From NCBI RefSeq assembly GCF_024198235.1, contig NZ_JAKCFB010000005.1, positions 124,001-188,000 of the forward strand: a DNA stretch of 64,000 nucleotides, in the 5' to 3' direction. Shown here piece after piece: positions 16,687 through 25,052 of the stretch (position 1 is the stretch's first letter; every line of letters starts with the position of its first letter). The notes beneath the pieces are model-generated. The model did not search any database, was not told the DNA's origin, and worked only from the letters and a program-made list of their open reading frames with translations. The position numbers and the translations under genes were made by a program. Source of the stretch: Myxococcus dinghuensis (lineage in GTDB: Bacteria > Myxococcota > Myxococcia > Myxococcales > Myxococcaceae).

Positions 16687-17601
16687 ATGAAGCTCTTGCA
16701 GCAGTTCTCGGATGATTTGGAGACGCTCGTCTCCCGCGCCTCGCCCGCGGTGGTGGGCGTGGAGCATGCCCGGGGCCATGGCACCGGCCTCTTCCTCACC
16801 CCGGATGGCTACGTCCTCACCAACCGGCACGTGGTGATGCGGGGCTCGCGCAAGCTGACGGTGCAGCTCTCCAATGGGGAGGAGCTGCGGGGCACGCTGG
16901 TGGGCGGAGACGCGCCCACGGACCTCGCCGTCGTCCGCGCCGAGGGCACCGACTTCCCCACGCTGCCCCTGACGGCGCCGGAGACGGTGCGCGTGGGGCA
17001 GCTGGTCATGGCCATCGGGAACCCGTTCCGGTTGGAGCAGTCCGTGGCCATGGGCGTGGTGAGCGCCGTCAACCGCAGCGTCACGTTGCCGGACGGCGTC
17101 ATCCTGGAGGGCATGCTCCAGACGGACGCGGCCATCAACCCGGGCAACTCGGGCGGGCCGCTCATCAACACGCGCGGAGAGGTGGTGGGGCTCAACACGC
17201 TGGTGCTCCCGTATGCCCAGGGCATCGGCTTCGCGGTGAGCGCCACCACGGCGGCCTGGGTGGCCAGCCTGCTCATCCAGCGAGGACGCGTGGAGCGCCG
17301 CTTCCTCGGCATCGCCGCGACGGCGGTGAACCTGGACACGGCGCGGGCGAAGGACGCCGGACAGCCGCGCGCGGTCCGCGTCCTCCACGTCAAGGAGGGG
17401 ACCCCGGCGGACGACGCGGGTCTCCAGCCGGACGACCTGCTGCTGGCCATCAATCAGCGGGCCGTCAGCAGCGTGGACGACCTCCAGCGCTTGATGGCCC
17501 TGGCCACGGACGAAGAGGTCTCGCTGGAGGTGCTGCGCAAGGGTCGCAGGAAGCAGCTCTCCGCCCGCACCCGCCCGCGCCCCGAGTCCTTCGCCGCGTG
17601 A
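16687..17601 (+). CDS. HtrA-like serine protease with PDZ domain
   Basis: A 304-residue HtrA-type protease with an intact triad: His 48 (TNRHVV), Asp 79 (APTDLAVV) and Ser 155 in the canonical NPGNSGGPL. One C-terminal PDZ domain (about 215-295) contains GTPADDAGLQPDDLLLAINQ. No signal peptide or transmembrane segment, so a cytoplasmic protein-quality-control or regulated proteolysis role is more likely than a periplasmic one. RBS GAGGAGCGAGGA lies upstream of ATG 16687. Paralog of the preceding gene, from which it differs in having the standard oxyanion loop. Confidence 0.88.
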   Translation: MKLLQQFSDDLETLVSRASPAVVGVEHARGHGTGLFLTPDGYVLTNRHVVMRGSRKLTVQLSNGEELRGTLVGGDAPTDLAVVRAEGTDFPTLPLTAPETVRVGQLVMAIGNPFRLEQSVAMGVVSAVNRSVTLPDGVILEGMLQTDAAINPGNSGGPLINTRGEVVGLNTLVLPYAQGIGFAVSATTAAWVASLLIQRGRVERRFLGIAATAVNLDTARAKDAGQPRAVRVLHVKEGTPADDAGLQPDDLLLAINQRAVSSVDDLQRLMALATDEEVSLEVLRKGRRKQLSARTRPRPESFAA

Positions 17602-17614
17602 GTCTTCCAGCCCC

Positions 17615-17643
17615 GGGGCCCACGCGAACGTGGCGTGGGCCCC
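17615..17643 (+). terminator. Strong hairpin after the HtrA pair
   Basis: GGGGCCCACGC (17615-17625) and GCGTGGGCCCC (17633-17643) form a perfect 11-bp stem with loop GAACGTG, 14 bases past the HtrA stop. Likely a terminator although the following bases are not T-rich. Confidence 0.6.
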
Positions 17644-17777
17644 GCGCGGGCAGGAATGACAATCACCGATTCCCAATCCCTGTCGTCCTGTCAGCCCCGC
17701 GCGCCTCACCGCAGGCGTGCTCCCGGGAGACAGGTGCCGCGCGATGACAGGCACGCGGGTTGAATCGTGAATCGGGG

Positions 17778-18227
17778 ATGCACCCTCCCGTCCCGAGCAG
17801 GCCCCTGAGTCATGCCTTGCGCGAAGCTGGCAAGGCGACGTTCTTCGCCGCCACCCTGTGCGCGGGGGTGCTCCTCCCGAACTGGCTTCTCCGAGTGGCC
17901 AGCGAGCTCAGCGTCTACGCATACCGCAACAGGAGCCATCACTCGGGACACGACAGAGCCCTGCTGGACCTGAGGAACATCGCAGCCGCGCTCCGCGTCC
18001 ACCATCGATACACCGGGCGATACCCCACCCAGGCCGAGGGACTCCAACCGCTCCTGGACATGGGAGGTCTCGAAACGCGGCCGTTCGACCCGTGGGGCGA
18101 CGAATACGAGTACGCCTCGTGTGAAGGACGGATCCTCCTCTGGAGCCTGGGCGCGGACGGCAAGCCAGGAGGAGACGGCCCTGACGCGGACCTCGTGTTG
18201 CCGGGAGCACGCCCCACCGCTCAGTGA
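17778..18227 (+). CDS. Orphan GspG-like pseudopilin-domain protein
   Basis: A 149-residue protein. Residues about 18-40 (ATFFAATLCAGVLLPNWLL) form one hydrophobic anchor. The rest resembles the C-terminal domain of the type II secretion major pseudopilin GspG: LRNIAAALRVHHRYTGRYPT, then FDPWGDEYEY and GADGKPGGDGPDADL, the last matching the calcium-binding loop. The prepilin-peptidase site (G-FTLxE) is missing, so normal assembly into a pseudopilus is doubtful. No secretion genes lie nearby. ATG 17778 was preferred over an upstream TTG (17760). It could be a GspG derivative reused as a membrane-anchored protein. Confidence 0.7.
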   Translation: MHPPVPSRPLSHALREAGKATFFAATLCAGVLLPNWLLRVASELSVYAYRNRSHHSGHDRALLDLRNIAAALRVHHRYTGRYPTQAEGLQPLLDMGGLETRPFDPWGDEYEYASCEGRILLWSLGADGKPGGDGPDADLVLPGARPTAQ

Positions 18228-18344
18228 GCAACCATCAAGGCTTCACCCTCCGCACGGGTCGAACACCTTGTCCAGGAAAGACTGAGCAGGCGAGGCTCGC
18301 CGCGCCCCCGTCTCCCGGCTTGCATCCATGGCATCCGTCCAAGT

Positions 18345-18374
18345 ATTCCGCCAGCACCTGGCGTGCTGCGGAAT
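18345..18374 (+). terminator. Long hairpin just upstream of the HAD gene RBS
   Basis: ATTCCGCCAGCAC and GTGCTGCGGAAT form a 12-bp stem with one bulged C and a 5-base loop. It ends 10 bases before the AGGGGGG ribosome-binding site of the next gene. It may terminate the upstream transcript or act as a leader attenuator. Confidence 0.5.
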
Positions 18375-18395
18375 CCCAGCATGCAGGGGGGTTCG

Positions 18396-18953
18396 ATGAT
18401 CCGCTGCCTGCTGTTCGACATGGATGGGACGCTGCTCTTCACCGAGGAGGCGAACTTCGTCTCATACCGTCGCGCCTTCGCCGACGTGGGCTTCACGCTC
18501 GAGCGCGCCGCGTATCAGCGGGCCTTCGGCCTGCGCTTCGACGCCATGGTGCGTGAGGTCGGCGCGCGGTTGAGCCCCGAGGACGCCGCGCGCGTGAAGG
18601 AGGCCAAGGCCCGCTACTACCCCGAGTCCTTCGACCAGGTGCGCCCCAACCTGCCGCTCATCGGCTTCCTGCGCTCGGTGCGCGGGCACCACGCCACGGG
18701 CCTGGTGACGACGGCCGCCACGCCGAACGCGCGCGCCTTGATGCGCCACTTCGACCTCACGCACCTCTTCGACGTCACCGTCTTCGGCGAGGACGTCGCG
18801 AAGCCCAAGCCGGACCCGGAGGGCTACCAGCGCGCGATGAAGCTCGTCGGCATGGCCCCCGCCGACTGCCTGGCCTTCGAGGACAGCCCCAGCGGCATCG
18901 CCGCGGCCGAGGCGGCGGGCATCCACGTGGTCCGCATCCAGGAGCCGACGTGA
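18396..18953 (+). CDS. HAD-family phosphatase (beta-phosphoglucomutase-like)
   Basis: A 185-residue haloacid-dehalogenase hydrolase. Motif I is LLFDMDGTLLF (catalytic DxD near the N-terminus), motif II is VTTAATPNA, and motif III/IV reads KPKPDPEGYQRAMK then AFEDSPSGIAAAEAAG, typical of the GPH/beta-PGM branch. It probably removes phosphate from a small sugar phosphate. ATG 18396 fits the AGGGGGG RBS at 18384-18390; an ATG at 18381 would add five residues. The stop overlaps the GTG of the next gene (GTGA at 18950-18953), tying it to a lipid/sugar-handling membrane kinase. Confidence 0.87.
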   Translation: MIRCLLFDMDGTLLFTEEANFVSYRRAFADVGFTLERAAYQRAFGLRFDAMVREVGARLSPEDAARVKEAKARYYPESFDQVRPNLPLIGFLRSVRGHHATGLVTTAATPNARALMRHFDLTHLFDVTVFGEDVAKPKPDPEGYQRAMKLVGMAPADCLAFEDSPSGIAAAEAAGIHVVRIQEPT

Positions 18954-21118
18954 AGCGCTCGCGGTTGTGGGCGCTCGCCCTGGTGGGCCTGGGACTGCTC
19001 GTCAGCGCCCTCTTCCTCACGCGGTTCATCGACGAGTCGCGGGAGTCCGGCCAGTGGGTGCCCTCCGGGCACGTGCCGCTCTGGGCCATCCCCGTGGCGG
19101 TGCTCTGCCAGGTGGTGGCGCACGCGCTGCGGACGAAGAACTCCCAGCGCCTCCTGCGCGTGGTGCGTCCCACCACGTGGCGCATCCTCTTCTCCGGCCT
19201 GTCCGTCGGCTACCTCTTCAACGCCATCCTGCCGTTCCGCCTGGGTGAGCTGGTGCGCGCGCACCTCATCGGCACGCGCATGCGCATCAGCCGCGCGGTG
19301 GTGCTGTTCACCATCCTCTTCGAGCGCGCGGTGGACGGCCTGCTCCTGGGCCTGTGCGCGCTGGGCGTGGTGGTGGCCACCTGGACGCGGGCACCCGAGG
19401 CCGCGGCGCTGATGCTCCGGCTCGCGCTGGGCGTGGGCGCGGTGAGCCTCACGGCGGCGCTGCTCATCTGGCTGCTGTACACGCAGAACCGCCGCATGCT
19501 GCGGGCCCTGGGCGGGCTCACCGCCCTGCTCAACGACCGGCTGAAGGACCGCATCCGCTTCGTCCTCTGGTCGCTCATCTACGGCACGCACGTCATCTTC
19601 CGCTCCGCGCGCCTGGGCCGCTTCGTGCTCACGTCGATGACGATGTGGGCGCTCTACCTCGCCTCGGCGGCCGCGCTGGTGTGGGGCTACCTGCCGGACC
19701 GGGACCCCGTGGGCACCCTGGGCACCGCCATCGGCGCCTACCTCTCCGTGGGTGTGCCCTCCGGCCCCGGCTTCGTGGGGACGTTCCACTACTACTACTC
19801 GGAGCTGGCGCGAGGGCTGCTCGGCATCACCGGCGTGCCCGTGGGCCTGTCGCTGGTGACGTGGGCGGTGCTCATCGGCCCGTTCGCGCTGGTGGGCCTG
19901 TACTTCCTGGTGGAGCGCCAGCGGGAGCGCGCCGCCACCGCGACGCCCCGGCTGGAGCGACTGAAGAACAAGCTGCACCGGGACGCGGACATCAGCCGCG
20001 AGTTCAGCCACTTCCTGGACGAGTACTTCTCCGGGCAGGCGCTCAGCCACGTGTTGTCCACGGGCGAGCTGCGCGGTGACTTCCGCATGGTGCGCACCTT
20101 CAAGGGCGGCTCCAACGCCAGCACCCTGCTCGTGTGGGCCGGGCAGGCGCTGAGCGTGCGCAAGGTGACGCTGCCGCAGCACGCGGAGAAGCTGAAGGTG
20201 CAGCACGACTGGCTGTTGTCGCGCAAGGACGTCCCGCACCTGCCCCGCATCCTGCGCGAGCTGCGCACCGACGACTCCTACGCCTTCGACCTGGAGTACC
20301 GCGAGCAGTACATCCCCTTCTTCCAGTTCATCCACTCGGAGGAGGTGGAGCGCTCCAAGCAGGTGCTGGACCAGGTGCTGGACTTCGTGGGCACGCACAT
20401 CTACGCGAAGGGGGAGCGGCGCGACGAGCCCGCGCTGCTGGAGCGCTACCTGCGCGAGAAGGTCGAGGACAAGGTGCGCGACGCGGCGGCGCTGAGCCCC
20501 CGGCTGGCGGAGCTGCTCACGCACGACACGCTCTCCATCAACGGGCAGCGCTACGAGAACGTGTTCCCCGCGCTCGCGCGCCTGCGCGCCAACCCGCGCG
20601 CGCTGGCGGAGCTGGCCAGCGTGCGGGACACGCCCATCCACGGCGACCTGACGGTGGACAACCTCATCGTGCGGCGCGAGGACGCGGACTTCCTCGTGCT
20701 CGACCCGAACAACGAGAACGCCATCAGCGACCCGGTGGTGGACCTGGGCAAGCTGTGCCAGTCGCTGCACTCCGGCTACGAGTTCCTCTGCCAGCTCGAG
20801 CGGGCGCGCAGCGAGGACGCGGTGGTGGAGTACGAGGAGGCCACGTCCTCGCGCTACGCGGAGCTGTATACCCACCTCCAGCGCCGCTTCGAGACGACGC
20901 TGCCCCCCGAGGTGCGCCGCGCCGTCCTCTTCCACGAGGCGGTGCACTACTGCCGCATGCTCACCTACCGGGCCCGCATCAACCCCGACAGCCTGGTGGC
21001 CTTCTTCGCCACCGCGGTGCGCCTGTTCAACGCCTTCAACGCCCAGTACACGCCGGAGGCGCTGGGCTCCGGCCCGGACGCCCCCACGTCGTCGACCTCC
21101 CTCCAGCGCACGGCCTGA
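18950..21118 (+). CDS. Flippase-like membrane protein fused to APH-type kinase domain
   Basis: A 722-residue fusion. The first 330 residues carry about eight membrane spans of the UPF0104/lysylphosphatidylglycerol-synthase-like flippase family, with GLSVGYLFNAILPFRLGEL as the signature and ISRAVVLFTILFERAVDGLL following. The C-terminal half (about 380-700) is a cytosolic aminoglycoside-phosphotransferase/choline-kinase-like domain: VRKVTLPQHAEKLK (ATP-binding Lys region), HGDLTVDNLIVRR (catalytic loop) and LDPNNENAISDPVVDLGKL (metal-binding). A lipid-linked substrate may be phosphorylated and moved across the membrane by one protein; that is inference from the fusion. Start GTG 18950 overlaps the HAD stop. 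Confidence 0.85.
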   Translation: MKRSRLWALALVGLGLLVSALFLTRFIDESRESGQWVPSGHVPLWAIPVAVLCQVVAHALRTKNSQRLLRVVRPTTWRILFSGLSVGYLFNAILPFRLGELVRAHLIGTRMRISRAVVLFTILFERAVDGLLLGLCALGVVVATWTRAPEAAALMLRLALGVGAVSLTAALLIWLLYTQNRRMLRALGGLTALLNDRLKDRIRFVLWSLIYGTHVIFRSARLGRFVLTSMTMWALYLASAAALVWGYLPDRDPVGTLGTAIGAYLSVGVPSGPGFVGTFHYYYSELARGLLGITGVPVGLSLVTWAVLIGPFALVGLYFLVERQRERAATATPRLERLKNKLHRDADISREFSHFLDEYFSGQALSHVLSTGELRGDFRMVRTFKGGSNASTLLVWAGQALSVRKVTLPQHAEKLKVQHDWLLSRKDVPHLPRILRELRTDDSYAFDLEYREQYIPFFQFIHSEEVERSKQVLDQVLDFVGTHIYAKGERRDEPALLERYLREKVEDKVRDAAALSPRLAELLTHDTLSINGQRYENVFPALARLRANPRALAELASVRDTPIHGDLTVDNLIVRREDADFLVLDPNNENAISDPVVDLGKLCQSLHSGYEFLCQLERARSEDAVVEYEEATSSRYAELYTHLQRRFETTLPPEVRRAVLFHEAVHYCRMLTYRARINPDSLVAFFATAVRLFNAFNAQYTPEALGSGPDAPTSSTSLQRTA

Positions 21119-21153
21119 CCCCAGGCGCGCCCCTTCACTCGAAAGCCCCTCCC

Positions 21154-21903
21154 ATGCGTCCGCTCCACGTCCTGCTGCCCATGGCCGGCCTCGGCTCGCG
21201 CTTCGCCGACGCGGGCTTCACCACGCCCAAGCCCCTCATCCCGGTGGACGGCGTGCCCATGGTGCTCAAGGCCCTCTCCAGCCTGTCGGGCTGGGGGCTG
21301 GACGTCGTGCACACCGCCGTGGTGCGCCGGCCGCACGAGGAGCAGTTCCGGCTGGCCACGCTGCTGCGCGAGGCCGTGCCCGGGCTGGAGGTGGTGATTC
21401 TGGAGGAGATGACCCGGGGCGCGGTGGAGACGGCGCTCGCCGCGTCCGGGCGGATGACGGGGGAGCGGGGCCTGCTGGTCATGGACTGCGACCTGTGGTT
21501 CGACAGCCCGGCGTACGGCGAGCTGGTGCGCGCCGCGCTCGCCAGCGACGACCCGACGCTCGCCGGAGGGCTGCTCACCTTCCCCTCCCAGCTCCCGCGC
21601 TACAGCTATGCGAAGTGCGAGGGGGAGCGGGTGGTGCGCACGGCGGAGAAGGTGGTCATCTCCGACGCGGCCATCATGGGCGCCTACTTCTTCGCCACCG
21701 AACGCCACTTCCTCACCGCGGGCCGCCAGCTCATGGACCGCCCCATCTCCGACGGCATGCGCGAGTACTACCTGTCGCTGCTCTACAACCTCCTGCTGGA
21801 GGCGGGGGGCACGGTGCGGGCGGCGCGGGTGGCGCGCTACGCCTCCTTCGGCACGCCGGAGGAGCTGCGTCAGTACGAGGCCCAGGGCCCCACGACGCCT
21901 TGA
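21154..21903 (+). CDS. Sugar-phosphate nucleotidyltransferase-like protein
   Basis: A 249-residue NTP-transferase. The N-terminal loop PMAGLGSRFADAGFTTPKPL is the nucleotide-binding GxGxR...PKP signature, and LLVMDCDLWFDSP supplies the metal-binding acidic residues (VMDCD, about 109-113). Members make NDP-sugars from NTP and sugar-1-phosphate. It follows the flippase/kinase gene by 35 bases on the same strand, consistent with one surface-glycan operon: kinase, nucleotidyltransferase, then a GT2 enzyme. The exact sugar cannot be told. Confidence 0.85.
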   Translation: MRPLHVLLPMAGLGSRFADAGFTTPKPLIPVDGVPMVLKALSSLSGWGLDVVHTAVVRRPHEEQFRLATLLREAVPGLEVVILEEMTRGAVETALAASGRMTGERGLLVMDCDLWFDSPAYGELVRAALASDDPTLAGGLLTFPSQLPRYSYAKCEGERVVRTAEKVVISDAAIMGAYFFATERHFLTAGRQLMDRPISDGMREYYLSLLYNLLLEAGGTVRAARVARYASFGTPEELRQYEAQGPTTP

Positions 21904-21961
21904 ACGGCGTCAGGCGTCGCGGTAGGGGAGCCGCGACGCATCTTCCGCGAAGGAGCCTCCC

Positions 21962-22804
21962 GTGGCCGCCGAACGCATCCTCGTCTTCGTCCCCATGTAC
22001 AACTGCGAGCGGCAGATTCCGCGCGTGCTCGGCCGCTTCAGCGAGGACGTGCAGCGCCGCTTCGCCGAAATCATCGTGGTGGACAACGGCAGCCGCGACA
22101 ACGGCGTGGAGGCCGCGGCGCAGGGGCTCGCGAAGCTCCAGCACCTGCCGGGCAAGGTGCTCGTCAACGACGACAACTACAACCTCGGCGGCTCGCACAA
22201 GGTGGCCTTCGAGTACGCGCTCGCGCACGGCTTCGACCACGTGGTGGTGCTGCACGGCGATGACCAGGCGGACATCAACGACCTGGTCCCCATCCTCGAC
22301 GCCGGCAACTACCGGCAGCAGGACTCGCTGCTGGGCAGCCGCTTCATGCGCGGCTCGCGGCTGCAGGGCTATTCGCTGTTCCGCACCCTGGGCAACCACG
22401 TCTTCAACCTGCTGTTCTCCGCGGCGGCGCGGCGGCGCGTGTACGACCTGGGCTCCGGCCTCAACCTGTACTCGGTGCGCTACCTGGAGCCGCGCTTCTA
22501 CCTGGGCTTCCCGGACAACCTCACGTTCAACATCCACCTGCTGCTGGCGGGCATCCACCGGCGCTCGCACTTCGGCTTCTTCCCGCTGAGCTGGCGCGAG
22601 GAGGACCAGGTCAGCAACGTGCGCATGGTGCGCCAGTCGCTCCAGACGGGCCGCATCGCGCTGGAGTACGCGCAGGACCCGGAGGCCTTCCTCGCGAAGG
22701 ACTGGAGCAGCCGCCCGGGCCGGCCCTACACCTCAACCGTTGTGGCGCAGGTGAGCGGGGGCCACATCGACCGGACCCGCGGCCCCGCCTTCCCCGCCCG
22801 CTGA
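21962..22804 (+). CDS. Family 2 glycosyltransferase
   Basis: A 280-residue GT-A enzyme. N-terminal ILVFVPMYNCERQI, IIVVDNGSRDNG and VVVLHGDDQADINDL (a DxD-like GDDQAD) place it with dolichol-phosphate-mannose-synthase-like GT2 transferases. ENLTF-like DNLTFNIHLLLAGI follows, but there are no clear C-terminal membrane spans. Start GTG 21962 has an AAGGAG RBS about 8 bases upstream. The 3' end overlaps the convergent membrane protein gene by 72 bases. It likely moves a sugar to a lipid carrier made available by the upstream genes. Confidence 0.87.
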   Translation: MAAERILVFVPMYNCERQIPRVLGRFSEDVQRRFAEIIVVDNGSRDNGVEAAAQGLAKLQHLPGKVLVNDDNYNLGGSHKVAFEYALAHGFDHVVVLHGDDQADINDLVPILDAGNYRQQDSLLGSRFMRGSRLQGYSLFRTLGNHVFNLLFSAAARRRVYDLGSGLNLYSVRYLEPRFYLGFPDNLTFNIHLLLAGIHRRSHFGFFPLSWREEDQVSNVRMVRQSLQTGRIALEYAQDPEAFLAKDWSSRPGRPYTSTVVAQVSGGHIDRTRGPAFPAR

Positions 22805-24484
22805 CGGCGGCTGGGCGGCGACCCGCGCGCGGAGCACCCGCGCCTCGAACCAGGCCAGCGGCACGGCGAGATAGCCGAACACCCACAGGTCGGTGACGTA
22901 GGACGGGTGGCTGGCGGGCGCGGCCAGGAACACCATGGCGGCGGGGCCCAGGATGGCGCCCGCCGTCACCGCGGAGACGGGCAGCGTGCGCCACCGGCTG
23001 ACCAGCCACAGCGCCAGCAGCAGCGCGGGCAGGCCGTTCCAGGGGAAGAAGAGGTAGCGTCCGCCCAGCGCCTCCGGCCAGCTCGCGTCGCGCAGCCAGT
23101 GGGTGACGCGGGCGATGGACTGGGGCGCCTTCGCCGGGTCCAGGCCATGCTCCGCGAGCAACTGGGCTCCCGCGGGCGAGTAGGCCGCGTTCACGTCCGC
23201 GGTCTCCCGGTGCGGGATGAAGGGCGGCGGCACCCTGACGCTCAGGCCCAGCACGCCCGCGAACGTGATGAGGCGGTTGGACAGCAGCAGCGCGGGGTTG
23301 TCGCGCGCCATGCGGAAGTAGACCCGCTTCAGCTCCGCCATCTTCTCGGGCGTCACCGGCGGGTGGAGGGCGTCCCAGTAGCAGGGGGACTCTTCGAGCA
23401 GGTACCGGTCCCGCAGGCAGGAGTAGGCGACCACCTCCTCCATCGCCGCCTTGTCCCCCTCCGGGTCCGGCGTGAAGTAGTGGTTGTTGACCATGAAGCC
23501 CAGCGGGTTGAGCAGGAGCGTCAGGGTGTAGCGCTGCTTGATTTCGGGCCACTCGACCAGGAGGCGCGGCTCGATGCCGCGCCGGAACACCTGCATGAGC
23601 CCCACCGTGCCCACGAGCACCGCCACCGCGAGCGCCACGCGGACCTGGCGCGACAGCACCAGCACGACGGGCACGTAGAGCACCAGCGCCAGGCTGTCGC
23701 CGCGCAGGAAGGTGGCCGTGGCGGTCAGGAGCACCAGCGCCGGCAGGGTGACGGGCGTGACGCCGGACCTCCCGGTGAGCGAGCGCCGCACCATGGCGCG
23801 CAGCAGGATGAGCGCGATGCCCAGGCGCAGCAGCGCGTTGAGGATGTCGTGCGAGACGAAGATGACGAGCACGCCCAGGGGGATGGACGTCACCACCAGC
23901 GCGATGAAGAGGCCCCCCACCCTGCGCGACAACCCCAGGTGCAGGAGCAGGGAGAAGAAGTCCGCGAGCACCACCGCGAACACGAGGACGTTGAAGAGCG
24001 TGGTGGTGGAGAACTGGCCGGTGGCGCGGTGGAGCCCGTGCGCCCAGATGCCCCAGAAGGTGCTCAGCCACGGCTCCACCCGGAACTCGCTGGAGACGCG
24101 CAGCGACTGACGCGAGTCGCTGATGTAGTGGCCGGGCCACTCGCCCACCCACCACGTCAAGAAGACCACCGCGAACAGGGCCCACAGGCCGAGGAAGCTC
24201 CGCCAGCGGTGACGGACCGAGACGGGGTCCTCGCGGCGGGCGCCCAGCGTGAAGGACCAGGCGACGACGAACGTGCAGACGGTGGTGGCGAGCGCCAGCA
24301 GCATGTCGCTCGTCTGGAGCAGGCGCCGCTCCAGCTGGGCCGGGAGGGGCGAGGGCCACGTCAGCCGCATCAGCCCGAAGACGACGGCCCCCACGCACAG
24401 GGCCCCCAGGGCCAGCCCCAGCTCGGGCCGAAACCGCCGCCACCCCGAGGGAGCCAGGACTCCCTCCCCGCTTCGCGCCTCCAT
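22733..24484 (-). CDS. Polytopic membrane protein, GT-C glycosyltransferase-like
   Basis: A 583-residue integral membrane protein with about eleven hydrophobic spans (for example ELGLALGALCVGAVVFGLM, LTLPALVLLTATATFL). A large extracytoplasmic loop near residues 110-130 contains GEWPGHYISDSRQSLR, with acidic residues where GT-C enzymes have their metal site. A second long loop (about 340-470) includes FMVNNHYFTPDPEGDK. It resembles bacterial GT-C-like proteins of unknown acceptor, using polyprenyl-phosphate sugars. ATG 24484 was chosen; an in-frame GTG at 24535 would add 17 residues. Its 3' end overlaps the GT2 gene on the other strand. Confidence 0.78.
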   Translation of the reverse strand: MEARSGEGVLAPSGWRRFRPELGLALGALCVGAVVFGLMRLTWPSPLPAQLERRLLQTSDMLLALATTVCTFVVAWSFTLGARREDPVSVRHRWRSFLGLWALFAVVFLTWWVGEWPGHYISDSRQSLRVSSEFRVEPWLSTFWGIWAHGLHRATGQFSTTTLFNVLVFAVVLADFFSLLLHLGLSRRVGGLFIALVVTSIPLGVLVIFVSHDILNALLRLGIALILLRAMVRRSLTGRSGVTPVTLPALVLLTATATFLRGDSLALVLYVPVVLVLSRQVRVALAVAVLVGTVGLMQVFRRGIEPRLLVEWPEIKQRYTLTLLLNPLGFMVNNHYFTPDPEGDKAAMEEVVAYSCLRDRYLLEESPCYWDALHPPVTPEKMAELKRVYFRMARDNPALLLSNRLITFAGVLGLSVRVPPPFIPHRETADVNAAYSPAGAQLLAEHGLDPAKAPQSIARVTHWLRDASWPEALGGRYLFFPWNGLPALLLALWLVSRWRTLPVSAVTAGAILGPAAMVFLAAPASHPSYVTDLWVFGYLAVPLAWFEARVLRARVAAQPPSAGGEGGAAGPVDVAPAHLRHNG

Positions 24485-24577
24485 CTCACGCCACCTCGTG
24501 GCGGCCGGTGCCGCCGTGCTCGAAGAGGCGCGCACCGTAGCCGATTCCCGAGAGGAGCGTCGAGGCGACGCGCGGGC

Positions 24578-24871
24578 CTAGGTCCGGACTTCGCCCGCCT
24601 GCTGGGGCCGGTCGTCCATGAAGATGCGGTCCTCGAAGCACCACACCCACGTCTCCCCCGGCTCGAAGGACTGGATGACGGGGTGGCGCGTCTGGTGGAA
24701 GTGCTTCGTCGCGTGCTTGTTGGGCGACGAGTCACAGCACCCCACGTGGCCACACTCCAGACAGCGGCGGAGGTGGACCCAGCGGGCGCCCATCTTCAGA
24801 CACTCCTCGCAGCCCTGGGTCCGCGGCTCCGGGTTCCCCGCCCGCGCGATGTGATTGCACTCGGTCGCCAT
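24578..24871 (-). CDS. UBP-type zinc finger protein
   Basis: A 97-residue protein made of one ZnF-UBP fold. The Cys/His ligands are in order: TECNHI, GCEECLKMG, HLRRCLECGHVGCCDSS, then KHATKHFHQTRHPV. An aromatic patch TWVWCFEDRIF follows. In eukaryotes this fold binds the C-terminus of free ubiquitin; bacterial single-domain versions have unknown partners. Start ATG 24871 has a strong AAGGAGGG (24879-24886). It lies divergent from the MFS gene with 181 bases between the starts. Confidence 0.88.
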   Translation of the reverse strand: MATECNHIARAGNPEPRTQGCEECLKMGARWVHLRRCLECGHVGCCDSSPNKHATKHFHQTRHPVIQSFEPGETWVWCFEDRIFMDDRPQQAGEVRT

Positions 24872-25052
24872 GTGCCGTCCCTCCTTGGGATTGGGGACAC
24901 GTGTCCCGGCCGACATGCTGCGCACGCCGCGCCACGTCCACCATCCACGAGGGGCGCGGGCAGGCGGGCCCCCGTTCGCGTGGAGGAGCCGGTGTCGGGC
25001 CTCGCCCGGGGACGGGTGGCGCGCGCGGGGCCGGAGTCCCACGCTGGAGTGT

